Origin: an uncultured Eubacteriales bacterium
GTDB lineage: Bacteria; Bacillota; Clostridia; Oscillospirales; Oscillospiraceae
Direction of reading: 5' to 3'
DNA length: 9,741 nucleotides
Assembly: GCA_900547405.1 (NCBI GenBank)
Contig: URGL01000076.1
Span: 1 to 9,741, forward strand
The translations under genes and the position numbers were made by a program. Numbering within the stretch: position 1 is the stretch's first letter; each line of letters opens with the position of its first letter. Below, piece after piece: positions 1 to 6,311 of this stretch. The notes below the pieces were generated by a model that was not told the origin of the DNA, did no database searches, and worked only from the letters and a program-made list of their open reading frames with translations.

Positions 1-55
1 CTGGTACCGCCCCTCTTCCGCCGCTGCGGCGGCACCTTCCCCCAAGGGAAGGTAA
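1..55 (-). repeat. Family A palindromic repeat, exact 55-bp duplicate of 3430-3484
   Basis: This stretch is identical base for base to 3430-3484 and begins at the window edge, so the match may extend further left. It holds a GC-rich hairpin (CCGCCGCTGCGGCGG) followed by the family A hairpin CCTTCCCCCAAGGGAAGG. The unit reads in the hairpin-1 to hairpin-2 direction on the minus strand. No coding function is apparent. Confidence 0.85.
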
Positions 56-76
56 GAAAGCCCCCGCCGGAGGTCG

Positions 77-127
77 CCTTCCCCGCCGGGGAAGGTGGAC
101 CGGGCGTAGCCCGGGCCGGATGAGGGG
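77..127 (+). repeat. Family A two-hairpin repeat unit
   Basis: The unit has hairpin 1 (CCTTCCCC / GGGGAAGG), TGG, hairpin 2 (CCGGGC / GCCCGG) and a tail ending GGATGAGGGG. The boundary motif CCCCCGCCGGAGG lies just upstream at 61-73. The same layout recurs at 294-342, 3508-3557, 6387-6438, 6523-6571, 9301-9351 and 9626-9676. There is no U-tract, so it is not a classical terminator. Confidence 0.85.
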
Positions 128-146
128 ATCCCCCGCCGGAGGCAGC

Positions 147-195
147 CTGCCTTGCGTAAAGGGAGGTGGCACGGCGCAGCCGTGACGGAGGGATC
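147..195 (+). repeat. Family C two-hairpin repeat unit
   Basis: Hairpin 1 is built around CCTTGCGTAAAGGGAGG. It is followed by TGG, the hairpin CACGGCGCAGCCGTG and the tail ACGGAGGGATC. Near-identical units lie inverted at 246-293 and in direct orientation at 3308-3356. Together with 246-293 it forms a divergent pair separated by about 50 bases in which I see no gene. Confidence 0.8.
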
Positions 196-245
196 GATCA
201 GGCTGGATGTTCTGACAAAACCCGGTTCAGCAGGAAAGCTTGTCC

Positions 246-293
246 GATCCCTCAGTCAGCCTGCGGCTGACAGCTCCCTTTACGCAAGGGAGC
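246..293 (-). repeat. Family C two-hairpin repeat unit, inverted
   Basis: This is the reverse-orientation partner of 147-195. The hairpin 1 core (TCCCTTTACGCAAGGGA) and the tail (GATCCCTC) are conserved. Hairpin 2 is replaced by a different perfect stem (GTCAGCC / GGCTGAC). A changed sequence with preserved pairing suggests that structure, not sequence, is maintained. Confidence 0.8.
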
Positions 294-342
294 CCCCTCA
301 TCCGTCACGCCTTCGGCGTGCCACCTTCCCCGTGGGGGAAGG
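294..342 (-). repeat. Family A repeat unit overlapping the 3' end of the membrane-protein gene
   Basis: In minus-strand direction it reads hairpin 1 CCTTCCCCCACGGGGAAGG, TGG, hairpin 2 CACGCCGAAGGCGTG, then ACGGATGAGGGG. The TGA inside this tail is the stop codon of the gene at 298-1596, so the repeat encodes the last 14 residues of that protein. Confidence 0.85.
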
Positions 343-1596
343 CTTCTGAAGGCTCCCACTGATTGCGCACCCCAAGGCCATCACCGTCACCGCCAGGTCC
401 CGGTGGGTCATGTAGGCGTGGATCATGGAGTGGTTCCGGAGAACGGCGTACCAGACCACCGGGTAGAGGGCGCACAGAACCAGGGGCACCAGGGCGGAGG
501 GGGACAGGCGGAGGCGGTATTTTTTCACCGTCACCAGATAGCCCAGCAGCGCCCCCAGGACCAGAAGCAGAAACAGGGTCTGGACATTCACATAAGTTTG
601 GGCGTTGCGCCACAGGACGGAAAAGATATCCACAGTTTCCTCCCCAGCTGTGGAGGAAGTTCTGCCGGAAATATTCCGCAATGCGTCCAGAATCACGTTC
701 TGGTCCGTGAAAGCGCTGGCAACCACCCATTTCCCGGCCCACATTCCCCCGTAGCCCAGTGCCCAGGCTGTGGAATTCAGGAGCATGGCCTGGATTTTTT
801 TCCACAGGCCGGATGTGGAAACTGTGAGTTCTATGGCAAGGAGGATCCCAAGGGAGGCCACCGGGTAGGTGAGAAAATCGAAAAAGCCGACGCCGATGCC
901 CAGCCACAAATACAGCAGGCAGCCAAATTTCCGTTCATCGGTCCGCCGCCAGAGAAGAAGGATCCCGAAGACCAGGGTCAGCAGATACACGTCCGTATAC
1001 TGGAGGCACAGGGCGGTGGAGATGGGGTTCAGGACCAGCAGGGCCGCCCCCAGAGGAATGGCCAGCCCCAGGCCCCCCCGCCGGTAACTCAGGGCCAGCA
1101 GCACCGCCGCCAGGACCAGCTGCACCGTCATGTTGAGAAGCCGGATATCCGAGGGGGTGAAAAACAGGAGCAGCGGCTTCAAAAATACCAGATAGCCGTG
1201 CCAGTATCGGGCATAGGTCACCTGACGGCCATCTTCCGCCCCCTGGGCATACCGCGAAAGGGAATCCACCGGCACCGAGTCCCCAGGGGTGAACTCCATC
1301 CGGGGATTCACCAGGGCATCGCCCAGGGGAGACCCGGAGCCTGCATAGATGGCGTTCCCCAGCATAATGGCATCCGTAAAGCCGTCCAGCTCCGTGCCGT
1401 TGTGGTAGGGGGCCCACTGGTACCGGTCCCCTTCGGAGAGGATATAGGGCAGACTGATGGACACATTGTGCCGCATCCGGGCCGTAGGCAGGGCGTAAAC
1501 CGCCGTCAGCAGCACCACCCCGGCAAGGATCGCCGCCAGCAGGCTGAGGGCAGAGCGGAGGAGAAGGGGGAGAATATCTTTCTTGTTCACGGTCAT
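298..1596 (-). CDS. Polytopic membrane protein of unknown function, possibly GT-C-like
   Basis: The function is not recognised. The 432-residue protein has a hydrophobic N-terminal segment (about 11-36), a long polar, probably extracytoplasmic loop (about 40-130), then several membrane segments (about 132-170, 177-216, 224-258, 338-356, 366-386, 400-412). This layout, with a large loop after the first helix and a gene partner of the GT-C class, suggests a cell-surface glycan or lipid-linked sugar role, but no catalytic motif is visible. The start is ATG at 1596, which overlaps the upstream glycosyltransferase stop (ATGA) and follows a strong purine-rich site (AGGGGGGAG). The in-frame ATG at 1641 would lie inside the neighbour and is less likely. 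Residues 419-432 (PSPTGKVARRRRDG) are encoded by a palindromic repeat that also supplies the stop, so the ancestral C-terminus was probably elsewhere. The two genes form a translationally coupled pair. Confidence 0.8.
   Translation of the reverse strand: MTVNKKDILPLLLRSALSLLAAILAGVVLLTAVYALPTARMRHNVSISLPYILSEGDRYQWAPYHNGTELDGFTDAIMLGNAIYAGSGSPLGDALVNPRMEFTPGDSVPVDSLSRYAQGAEDGRQVTYARYWHGYLVFLKPLLLFFTPSDIRLLNMTVQLVLAAVLLALSYRRGGLGLAIPLGAALLVLNPISTALCLQYTDVYLLTLVFGILLLWRRTDERKFGCLLYLWLGIGVGFFDFLTYPVASLGILLAIELTVSTSGLWKKIQAMLLNSTAWALGYGGMWAGKWVVASAFTDQNVILDALRNISGRTSSTAGEETVDIFSVLWRNAQTYVNVQTLFLLLVLGALLGYLVTVKKYRLRLSPSALVPLVLCALYPVVWYAVLRNHSMIHAYMTHRDLAVTVMALGCAISGSLQKPSPTGKVARRRRDG
626..822. promoter_or_regulatory. 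Intragenic group of DnaA-box-like motifs
   Basis: Five copies of TCCACA/TGTGGA occur in 191 bases at 629-634, 649-654, 769-774, 801-806 and 814-819. Two extend to one-mismatch DnaA boxes: ATATCCACA at 626-634 and TTTTCCACA at 798-806. Chance would give about 0.1 copies in this length. The motifs lie inside a coding region, so codon use could contribute. Binding by DnaA is inference. Confidence 0.3.
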
Positions 1597-3209
1597 TTCT
1601 CCCCCCTTGCTCTGGGGACCGCCAGGGCGAAGTCCCCCCATTCGGTCATTTCAAATTCGTCCTCCGGAAGCTTCCCCAGCTCCGGCTGATAGAGCACATA
1701 CACGGCATTTTCTTCCGGGTCGATGGTTTCGGGCAGACCAAAGACATACCTGTCAAAGCTGGCTACCTCCTCAAAATCCACATGACTGGTGCGGTAACGG
1801 ACCGTGGACCGGTATACATTGGGGTCTGTCTGGGTGTAGAACAAGGTGTAGATATAGGGCATATCCGTTTTGTCAGTGACATACACACGGTCTGCCTCTG
1901 CCTGTGCCGCCTGGGTGATGGCATCTCCCAGTCCATAGGAAAACTTGTGCTCCATCATAGACTGGTAGTCCGTAAAATATGTTTTCGCAAACAGCAGAAA
2001 GGCCGCTGAGAACAGCACCGCCGCCGCTTTTGGACCATGGGGGATCCTTCCGGCCAGATCCACAGTTCCCGCAATGGTGTAGTACATCCACGGGATCATA
2101 ATAATATTGATCCGGTTGATATTAGGCTTGACCACAAACATCAGCACAACGGAAGCGGCAAACCAGAGATCCATCAGGAACTCCGGCCCCTGGGCATTCC
2201 GCTTTCGGATATTTTTCAGGCACAGCACCAGACCCCAAAGGGTCAGGGGCAGAGTGACCCGGTAGGTCAGGCCGAAGGGAGGCATGGCGTTCCAGGGGAG
2301 TCCATCCTCCTGAGTCACCAGGATCTTCAGGGCATCCCGGAAGTTTTTCAGGCTACTTTCCAGAAAATTCCCGGAAAAGACTGAGGCCATCTCCGTATGT
2401 CGGTTTACATACAGTCTCGGAATGGTGAGAAATCCCAGCTCGATCTGGGGATAATCAAAGGTGTTGATAAACACAAACAGCAGAATCGGCAGCACCGTGC
2501 CCCCCAGCACCAGGACGCACACAAGCGCCTGCTTCCAGGTAACCTTTTTTCTCAGGAGCAGACAAATCCCCACCGGCAGCACAAAGAAGGGGAGGAAGCA
2601 ATAGGCGCTTCCGTAGGAATAGGCGGAGAAGCCTAAGAGGAACATGGACGTATACAGATACCCGCTTTTTCCCTTCCGGAGGTACTGGGACAGCAGAAAG
2701 GTGCCCCAGAGCACCAGGTCCGGGAAGAGGTTACTCTCCAGGCTCCAGCGGCTTTTCATAACGTGCCAGGGGAAAATGGCGAAGAGGAAAGTGCCCAGAA
2801 GCACAAAGGCCTTGTTCTCCCGGTGGATGTTTTTCAGCAGAAAATAGAAGATCACCAGAGACACGCAGCCCACCAGGGCCATGGGAAGCCGCACCGACCA
2901 GACGGAGAGACCCAGCAGGGCGATGAAAGGCATACACAGCCAGGAATAGGCGGCATTCTGCCCGCTGCCCCAGGCGATGAGATGGACCGGGTTATGAATG
3001 CCGTTCCGATCGATCCCATATTTCAGGATGGCGAAGGCATCATAGCCTGCGGAGGCCTCGTCCTGGTTAAAGCCCCGGGGCGCCTCCCCGATGCCGGCCA
3101 CCCGGACCAGGATCCCCAGCAGGAGGATGGCCAGAAGGAGGAGCAATTGGCCCCCCGTCAGGTAGTCGGTCCAAGGGTTTCTTTTCAGTCGTCTTTCCAA
3201 AGCGTTCAC
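1593..3209 (-). CDS. GT-C family membrane glycosyltransferase (PMT/ArnT-like)
   Basis: This is a 538-residue integral membrane protein of the dolichyl-phosphate mannosyltransferase/ArnT type (PMT_2 superfamily). Such enzymes use polyprenyl-phosphate sugars to glycosylate proteins, lipids or wall polymers on the outer face of the membrane. After the first membrane helix (about 20-40) comes the family's acidic loop motif GFNQDEAS (46-53), with Asp50-Glu51 as the likely catalytic or metal pair. PWHVMKSRWSLESN (147-160) and NRINIIMIP (365-373) also resemble family loop motifs. Many hydrophobic helices run to about residue 410, followed by a soluble C-terminal part (412-538). Length is normal for the family; donor and acceptor cannot be told. 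The start is uncertain: GTG at 3209 opens the frame, but AGGTGA (3211-3206) sits five bases before TTG at 3200 (codon 4), which may be the real start. The stop overlaps the next gene's ATG. Confidence 0.85.
   Translation of the reverse strand: MNALERRLKRNPWTDYLTGGQLLLLLAILLLGILVRVAGIGEAPRGFNQDEASAGYDAFAILKYGIDRNGIHNPVHLIAWGSGQNAAYSWLCMPFIALLGLSVWSVRLPMALVGCVSLVIFYFLLKNIHRENKAFVLLGTFLFAIFPWHVMKSRWSLESNLFPDLVLWGTFLLSQYLRKGKSGYLYTSMFLLGFSAYSYGSAYCFLPFFVLPVGICLLLRKKVTWKQALVCVLVLGGTVLPILLFVFINTFDYPQIELGFLTIPRLYVNRHTEMASVFSGNFLESSLKNFRDALKILVTQEDGLPWNAMPPFGLTYRVTLPLTLWGLVLCLKNIRKRNAQGPEFLMDLWFAASVVLMFVVKPNINRINIIMIPWMYYTIAGTVDLAGRIPHGPKAAAVLFSAAFLLFAKTYFTDYQSMMEHKFSYGLGDAITQAAQAEADRVYVTDKTDMPYIYTLFYTQTDPNVYRSTVRYRTSHVDFEEVASFDRYVFGLPETIDPEENAVYVLYQPELGKLPEDEFEMTEWGDFALAVPRARGEK
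1598..1608 (-). promoter_or_regulatory. Ribosome binding site deciding the start at 1596
   Basis: On the minus strand, AAGGGGGGAG ends two bases before ATG at 1596. This site and the ATGA stop/start overlap support 1596 as the start rather than the upstream in-frame ATG at 1641. Confidence 0.7.
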
Positions 3210-3235
3210 CTAGGTTTCTTTCAAAGTTTTCCACT

Positions 3236-3258
3236 ATCTTATCACAACCTGTGGAAGA
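3236..3258 (-). promoter_or_regulatory. Possible extended -10 promoter for the glycosyltransferase operon
   Basis: On the minus strand TGATAAGAT (3244-3236) matches an extended -10 (TG-N-TAAGAT) about 30 bases before the coding start. I see no good -35. A TCCACA motif (3255-3250) lies just upstream, so DnaA could in principle influence it. Both points are weak. Confidence 0.3.
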
Positions 3259-3307
3259 ATACCAGAGGGAAAAGAGAAACCCCGCCTGAAACCCCCGCCG
3301 GAGGCAG

Positions 3308-3356
3308 CCTCCCTTGCGTAAAGGGAGGTGGCACGGCGCAGCCGTGACGGGTGAGA
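3308..3356 (+). repeat. Family C two-hairpin repeat unit
   Basis: Hairpin 1 is CCTCCCTTGCGTAAAGGGAGG (3308-3328), perfectly paired around its ends. TGG and the hairpin CACGGCGCAGCCGTG (3332-3346) follow, with tail ACGGGTGAGAG. It is nearly identical to 147-195 and is preceded by the boundary motif CCCCCGCCGGAGG at 3293-3305. Confidence 0.8.
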
Positions 3357-3363
3357 GAGAAAA

Positions 3364-3411
3364 CCCTCTCTTGGGAGAGGGTGGCAGGGCGAAGCCCTGA
3401 CGGGTGTGGGG
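3364..3411 (+). repeat. Family B two-hairpin repeat unit
   Basis: Hairpin 1 is CCCTCTCTTGGGAGAGGG. It is followed by TGG, the hairpin CAGGGCGAAGCCCTG and the tail ACGGGTGTGGGG. It abuts the family C unit at 3308-3356. Other copies lie at 6312-6360, 7988-8036 and 9352-9400. Confidence 0.8.
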
Positions 3412-3429
3412 CGGGACGCAGAACCGGGC

Positions 3430-3484
3430 CTGGTACCGCCCCTCTTCCGCCGCTGCGGCGGCACCTTCCCCCAAGGGAAGGTAA
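3430..3484 (-). repeat. Second copy of the 55-bp repeat at 1-55
   Basis: Identical to 1-55 over all 55 bases, then diverging. A family A unit read on the minus strand. It lies in the tandem repeat block 3290-3574 upstream of the glycosyltransferase. Confidence 0.85.
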
Positions 3485-3490
3485 AAGAAC

Positions 3491-3574
3491 TCCCGCCGGA
3501 GGAAGCCCCCCTCATCCGTCACGCCTTACGGCGTGCCACCTTCCCCGGAGGGGAAGGCTGCCTCCGGCGGGGGA
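3491..3574 (-). repeat. Complete family A unit bracketed by inverted boundary motifs
   Basis: The two-hairpin unit (3508-3557; hairpins CACGCCGTAAGGCGTG and CCTTCCCC / GGGGAAGG) is flanked by TCCCGCCGGAGG (3491-3502) and its inverse CCTCCGGCGGGGGA (3561-3574). This copy shows best that the CCGCCGGAGG motif is part of the element and can pair across the whole unit. Confidence 0.75.
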
Positions 3575-3623
3575 TTACCGTCTACTTGTTATGTTGCCTA
3601 TCGGGTATTTCTCCAGGGGATTC

Positions 3624-3651
3624 TTCCACAGCCTGTTGCACGGCTGTGGAA
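3624..3651. repeat. Inverted repeat with DnaA-like arms
   Basis: Arms TTCCACAGCC (3624-3633) and GGCTGTGGAA (3642-3651) pair perfectly over 10 bases around an 8-nt loop. This is the first of three hairpins in the cluster with the same loop length. Confidence 0.7.
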
Positions 3652-3682
3652 AGCTCCCTGGGAAAGGGGCTTTCCACAAAAA

Positions 3683-3714
3683 TTCTCCACAGCTCCTTGA
3701 CAAGCTGTGGAGAA
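3683..3714. repeat. Inverted repeat with DnaA-like arms, possible terminator
   Basis: Arms TTCTCCACAGCT (3683-3694) and AGCTGTGGAGAA (3703-3714) pair perfectly over 12 bases with an 8-nt loop. On the minus strand the stem is followed by TTTTTG, so it might also end the nfnA-gltA transcript about 180 bases after its stop. Confidence 0.7.
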
Positions 3715-3839
3715 ATTTTCTCGGTTTCCCAGGAGGGTCAAGCGGCAGGGCAGGGGAGTGAGGCGGTTGATTTGCATCATTTAGTTTCTTTTCGTCTTAT
3801 ATTCAAGTCTATCCACAGTCATTTCCTGGTTTTCCACAA

Positions 3840-3877
3840 AATTTATCCACAGCTGTGGATACAGCTGTGGATAAATT
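3840..3877. repeat. 15-bp inverted repeat carrying two perfect DnaA boxes
   Basis: Arms at 3840-3854 and 3863-3877 pair perfectly over 15 bases with an 8-nt loop, and each arm contains a perfect TTATCCACA box. An alternative perfect 18-bp palindrome (TATCCACAGCTGTGGATA, 3844-3861) uses the third box. It starts 17 bases past the gltA stop and could also act as a weak 3' stem-loop. Confidence 0.8.
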
Positions 3878-3894
3878 CAAAAGTCTGTTTGAAA

Positions 3895-5277
3895 TTACTT
3901 GCTCAGGTAGGCATCGATGGCTGCGGCACCCTTCTTACCGGCACCCATGGCCAGGATGACGGTGGCAGCGCCGGTAACGGCATCGCCGCCGGCGAAGACG
4001 CCCTCACGGGTGGTCATCTCGTTCTCATTGACGATGAGGCCGCCCTTCTTGTTGGTCTCCAGGCCGGGGGTGGTGGAGCGGATCAGGGGGTTGGGGCTGG
4101 TGCCCAGAGCCATGATAACGGTATCCACGTCCATGACAAACTCGCTGCCGGGAACCTCTACGGGGCGGCGGCGGCCGGAGGCGTCGGGCTCACCCAGCTC
4201 CATACGGACGCACTTGATGCCCTTGACACGGCCATCCTCGTCTCCCAGGATCTCCACAGGGTTGCACAGAGTCTTGAACTCAATGCCCTCTTCCTTGGCG
4301 TGGTGCTGCTCTTCCTTACGGGCGGGCATTTCGGCCTCGCCACGGCGATAGATAATGTAGACCTTGTCAGCACCCAGACGCATGGCGCAGCGGGCACCGT
4401 CCATAGCCACGTTGCCGCCGCCGACTACGGCCACGGTCCTGGACTTGATGACGGGGGTATCGGAGTTGGGATCGTAGGCCTTCATCAGGTTGGTACGGGT
4501 CAGGTACTCGTTGGCAGACATGACACCCTTCAGGCTCTCGCCGGGGATGTGCATGAACATGGGCAGGCCTGCGCCGGAGCCCACGAAGACAGCCTTGAAG
4601 CCCATCTCGAAGAGCTCGTCGATGGTCAGGACCCGGCCGATGACCATGTTGGTCATGACCTCTACGCCCTGGGCCTTCAGGTTCTCCACCTCGTTGGCAA
4701 CGATGGCCTTGGGCAGACGGAACTCCGGGATGCCGTAGACCAGCACGCCGCCGGCGGTATGCAGAGCCTCGAAAATAGACACCTGGTAGCCCTTCTTGGC
4801 CAGGTCGCTGGCGCAGGTCAGGCCGGCAGGGCCGGAGCCCACCACGGCGACCTTCATGCCGTTGGAGGTGGCCTTCTCAGGCTTGGTATTCACGTTCTCC
4901 CGGTACCAGTCGGCAACGAAGCGCTCCAGACGGCCGATGGCAACGGGCTCGCCCTTGATGCCCCGGACGCACTTGCTTTCGCACTGGCTCTCCTGGGGGC
5001 AGACACGGCCGGAAAGGGCCGGCAGGGCATTGGTGGAGGTGATGATCTCGTAGGCCTTCTTGAAATCGCCCTCAGCCACCTGATGGATGAACTCCGGGAT
5101 CCGCACATTGACGGGGCAGCCCTCCACGCACTTGGGGTTCTTGCAGTTGAGGCAGCGGCCGGCTTCTTCCTTGGCCATTTCCTCGGTGTAGCCCAGAGCT
5201 ACTTCCTTAAAGTTGCGGGCACGGACCTTGGGGTCCTGCTCGGGCATAGGAGTCTTGGTAAGAGTCATATTCGCCAT
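3895..5277 (-). CDS. gltA: NADPH-binding subunit of transhydrogenase NfnB / glutamate synthase small-subunit family
   Basis: This 460-residue flavoprotein is usually annotated as glutamate synthase (NADPH) small subunit. Next to nfnA it is better read as NfnB, the large subunit of the NADH-dependent reduced ferredoxin:NADP+ oxidoreductase that bifurcates electrons in the cytoplasm. Residues 42-54 (CLNCKNPKCVEGC) bind one [4Fe-4S] cluster. Cys93, Cys99 and Cys103, perhaps with Glu98 or another side chain, bind a second. FAD binding is shown by GSGPAG (147-152), a second Rossmann motif GGGNVA (286-291) binds NADP(H), and GGDAVTG (430-436) closes the FAD site. Length is normal for the family. 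ATG at 5277 follows a strong site (AAGGGAGG) overlapping the nfnA stop, 14 bases away, so the pair is translationally coupled. No large glutamate synthase subunit is visible, which favours the Nfn reading. Confidence 0.93.
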   Translation of the reverse strand: MANMTLTKTPMPEQDPKVRARNFKEVALGYTEEMAKEEAGRCLNCKNPKCVEGCPVNVRIPEFIHQVAEGDFKKAYEIITSTNALPALSGRVCPQESQCESKCVRGIKGEPVAIGRLERFVADWYRENVNTKPEKATSNGMKVAVVGSGPAGLTCASDLAKKGYQVSIFEALHTAGGVLVYGIPEFRLPKAIVANEVENLKAQGVEVMTNMVIGRVLTIDELFEMGFKAVFVGSGAGLPMFMHIPGESLKGVMSANEYLTRTNLMKAYDPNSDTPVIKSRTVAVVGGGNVAMDGARCAMRLGADKVYIIYRRGEAEMPARKEEQHHAKEEGIEFKTLCNPVEILGDEDGRVKGIKCVRMELGEPDASGRRRPVEVPGSEFVMDVDTVIMALGTSPNPLIRSTTPGLETNKKGGLIVNENEMTTREGVFAGGDAVTGAATVILAMGAGKKGAAAIDAYLSK

Positions 5278-5282
5278 TTTCG

Positions 5283-5293
5283 TTTCCTCCCTT
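5283..5293 (-). promoter_or_regulatory. Strong ribosome binding site of gltA/nfnB
   Basis: On the minus strand, AAGGGAGGAAA lies six bases before the ATG at 5277 and overlaps the nfnA stop codon (5294-5292). This arrangement indicates coupled translation of the two subunits. Confidence 0.8.
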
Positions 5294-6146
5294 ACTTGAT
5301 CAGGGCCTTGCCCATCGCTTCCATACGGCAGACATGGTCCTTGGCAACTTCTGCTTCCCGCTCCCGGTAGGTGCCGTTCCGGCTCATGAGCTCGGCATAG
5401 TCCACCTTGTGGCCGTCGAACTCAGGGCCGTCTACGCAGGCGAACTTGGTCTCGCCGCCAACGGTGACACGGCAGCCGCCGCACATGCCGGTGCCGTCCA
5501 CCATGATGGGGTTCAGAGAGACCATGGTATGTACGCCGAAGGGCTCGGTGGTCTTGCAGACGAACTTCATCATAGGCACAGGTCCGATGGCCAGGACCTC
5601 GTCGTACTGGGTACCGGCCTCCAGCAGAGCCTGGAGCTTCACGGTGCCGAAGCCCTTCTCGCCGTAGGAGCCGTCGTCGGTCATCAGGTACAGATTGTCG
5701 GCACAGGCCCGGAACTCATCCTCCAGGATGACAATGTCCTTGTTCCGGAAGCCGATGATCACGTCCACAATGGCCCCGGCCTCCTTAAAGGCCCGGGCAG
5801 CGGGCAGCGCAATGGCGCAGCCCACGCCGCCGCCGACCACACAGACCCGCTTCTTGCCCTCTACATCGGTAGGCTTGCCCAGAGGGCCTACGAAATCCCG
5901 GATGTAGTCCCCCTCGTTGAGGGCACCCAGGGCCTTGGTAGAGAAGCCAACCTTCTGGAAGATGATCTCTACGGTGCCCTTCTCCCGGTCGTAACCGGCG
6001 ATGGTCAGGGGAACACGCTCACTGAGCTCGTCAATGCGGAAAATAATGAACTGACCGGCCTTCGCTTTTTTGGCGACGAAGGGAGCTTCGATCTCCATCA
6101 GCGTAACGGCATCGTTCAGCTCTTTCTTTCGAACGATCTTATACAT
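5292..6146 (-). CDS. nfnA: NfnA: ferredoxin-NADP reductase-like FAD/NAD-binding [2Fe-2S] subunit
   Basis: This 284-residue cytoplasmic protein is the small subunit of the Nfn transhydrogenase, often named sulfide/dihydroorotate dehydrogenase-like FAD/NAD-binding protein. It takes electrons from NADH onto FAD and exchanges them with NfnB. The FAD domain has RVPLTI (44-49), the NAD domain has VVGGGVGCA (103-111), and GPVPMM (188-193) is the family's C-terminal nucleotide loop. A [2Fe-2S] site is formed by Cys222, Cys225 and Cys237, with Asp239 or Asp244 as possible fourth ligand; three Cys plus one Asp is known from studied NfnA proteins. Length is typical. ATG at 6146 is preceded by AAAGGGTGG. 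It is the first gene of a two-gene operon with gltA/nfnB and lies behind a consensus promoter at 6234-6262. PyrK of dihydroorotate dehydrogenase is a relative, but no pyrD is present. Confidence 0.92.
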   Translation of the reverse strand: MYKIVRKKELNDAVTLMEIEAPFVAKKAKAGQFIIFRIDELSERVPLTIAGYDREKGTVEIIFQKVGFSTKALGALNEGDYIRDFVGPLGKPTDVEGKKRVCVVGGGVGCAIALPAARAFKEAGAIVDVIIGFRNKDIVILEDEFRACADNLYLMTDDGSYGEKGFGTVKLQALLEAGTQYDEVLAIGPVPMMKFVCKTTEPFGVHTMVSLNPIMVDGTGMCGGCRVTVGGETKFACVDGPEFDGHKVDYAELMSRNGTYREREAEVAKDHVCRMEAMGKALIK

Positions 6147-6227
6147 AACGCAACCACCCTTTTAAAAATAATCAATTGCCATTGATCGGCACCTAAGAGG
6201 CACTCCTCAGCCCCATTCGGTGCCATT
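6147..6227 (-). promoter_or_regulatory. Structured 5' leader of nfnA-gltA
   Basis: The roughly 80-nt untranslated leader between the predicted transcription start and ATG has an inverted repeat GGCACC (6188-6193) / GGTGCC (6219-6224) with an inner GAGG / CCTC stem (6197-6208). GCCATTG occurs twice (6178-6184 and 6222-6228), so alternative folds are possible. I recognise no known riboswitch. Ribosome binding site AAAGGGTGG lies near the 3' end. Confidence 0.35.
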
Positions 6228-6233
6228 GTATTT

Positions 6234-6262
6234 ATTATAAGTTCTTTCTATCCGTTTGTCAA
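6234..6262 (-). promoter_or_regulatory. Consensus sigma-A promoter of the nfnA-gltA operon
   Basis: On the minus strand a perfect -35 TTGACA (6262-6257) is separated by exactly 17 bases from a perfect -10 TATAAT (6239-6234). Transcription should begin near 6227. Two perfect hexamers at ideal spacing imply strong, probably constitutive expression, fitting a core redox enzyme. Confidence 0.9.
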
Positions 6263-6311
6263 AACAATTCTTCTGTTTTTGGTGATAATAGAGAATTTTC
6301 GAGAAAAAAAG

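Larger units (their letters stand above)
3621..3877. promoter_or_regulatory. DnaA-box cluster (candidate titration site or origin component)
   Basis: Ten TCCACA/TGTGGA cores occur between 3625 and 3871. Perfect DnaA boxes (TTATCCACA) lie at 3843-3851 (+) and 3866-3874 (-). One-mismatch boxes lie at 3683-3691, 3706-3714, 3809-3817, 3830-3838 and 3854-3862; weaker ones at 3622-3630, 3645-3653 and 3670-3678. An AT-rich stretch (about 3778-3808) separates the two halves. DnaA binds such boxes to open oriC, or is titrated by them at sites such as datA in E. coli or the DnaA-box clusters of Bacillus. parB and serS nearby fit an origin-proximal location. Against primary oriC: dnaA is absent from the window and genes on both sides are co-oriented instead of diverging. 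DnaA binding is well supported by sequence; the role is open. Confidence 0.7.

Noticed and set aside
1..342. CRISPR array
   Set aside because: The repeats are palindromic, of several families and both orientations, with no regular spacer length and no cas genes.
403..1689. Plus-strand open frame of 428 codons opposite the membrane protein
   Set aside because: Composition rich in Gln, His and Gly is typical of an antisense frame. The minus-strand frame has proper membrane segments, a ribosome binding site and operon overlap.
3621..3877. Calling the DnaA-box cluster oriC outright
   Set aside because: dnaA, dnaN and rpmH are not in the window and genes on both sides run in the same direction; a titration or regulatory cluster fits equally well.
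3406..5370. Long plus-strand open frame of 654 codons
   Set aside because: It runs antisense through gltA/nfnB, is rich in Gly, His, Ala and Leu as expected of a shadow frame in GC-rich DNA, and matches no family. The minus-strand gene has clear cofactor motifs.
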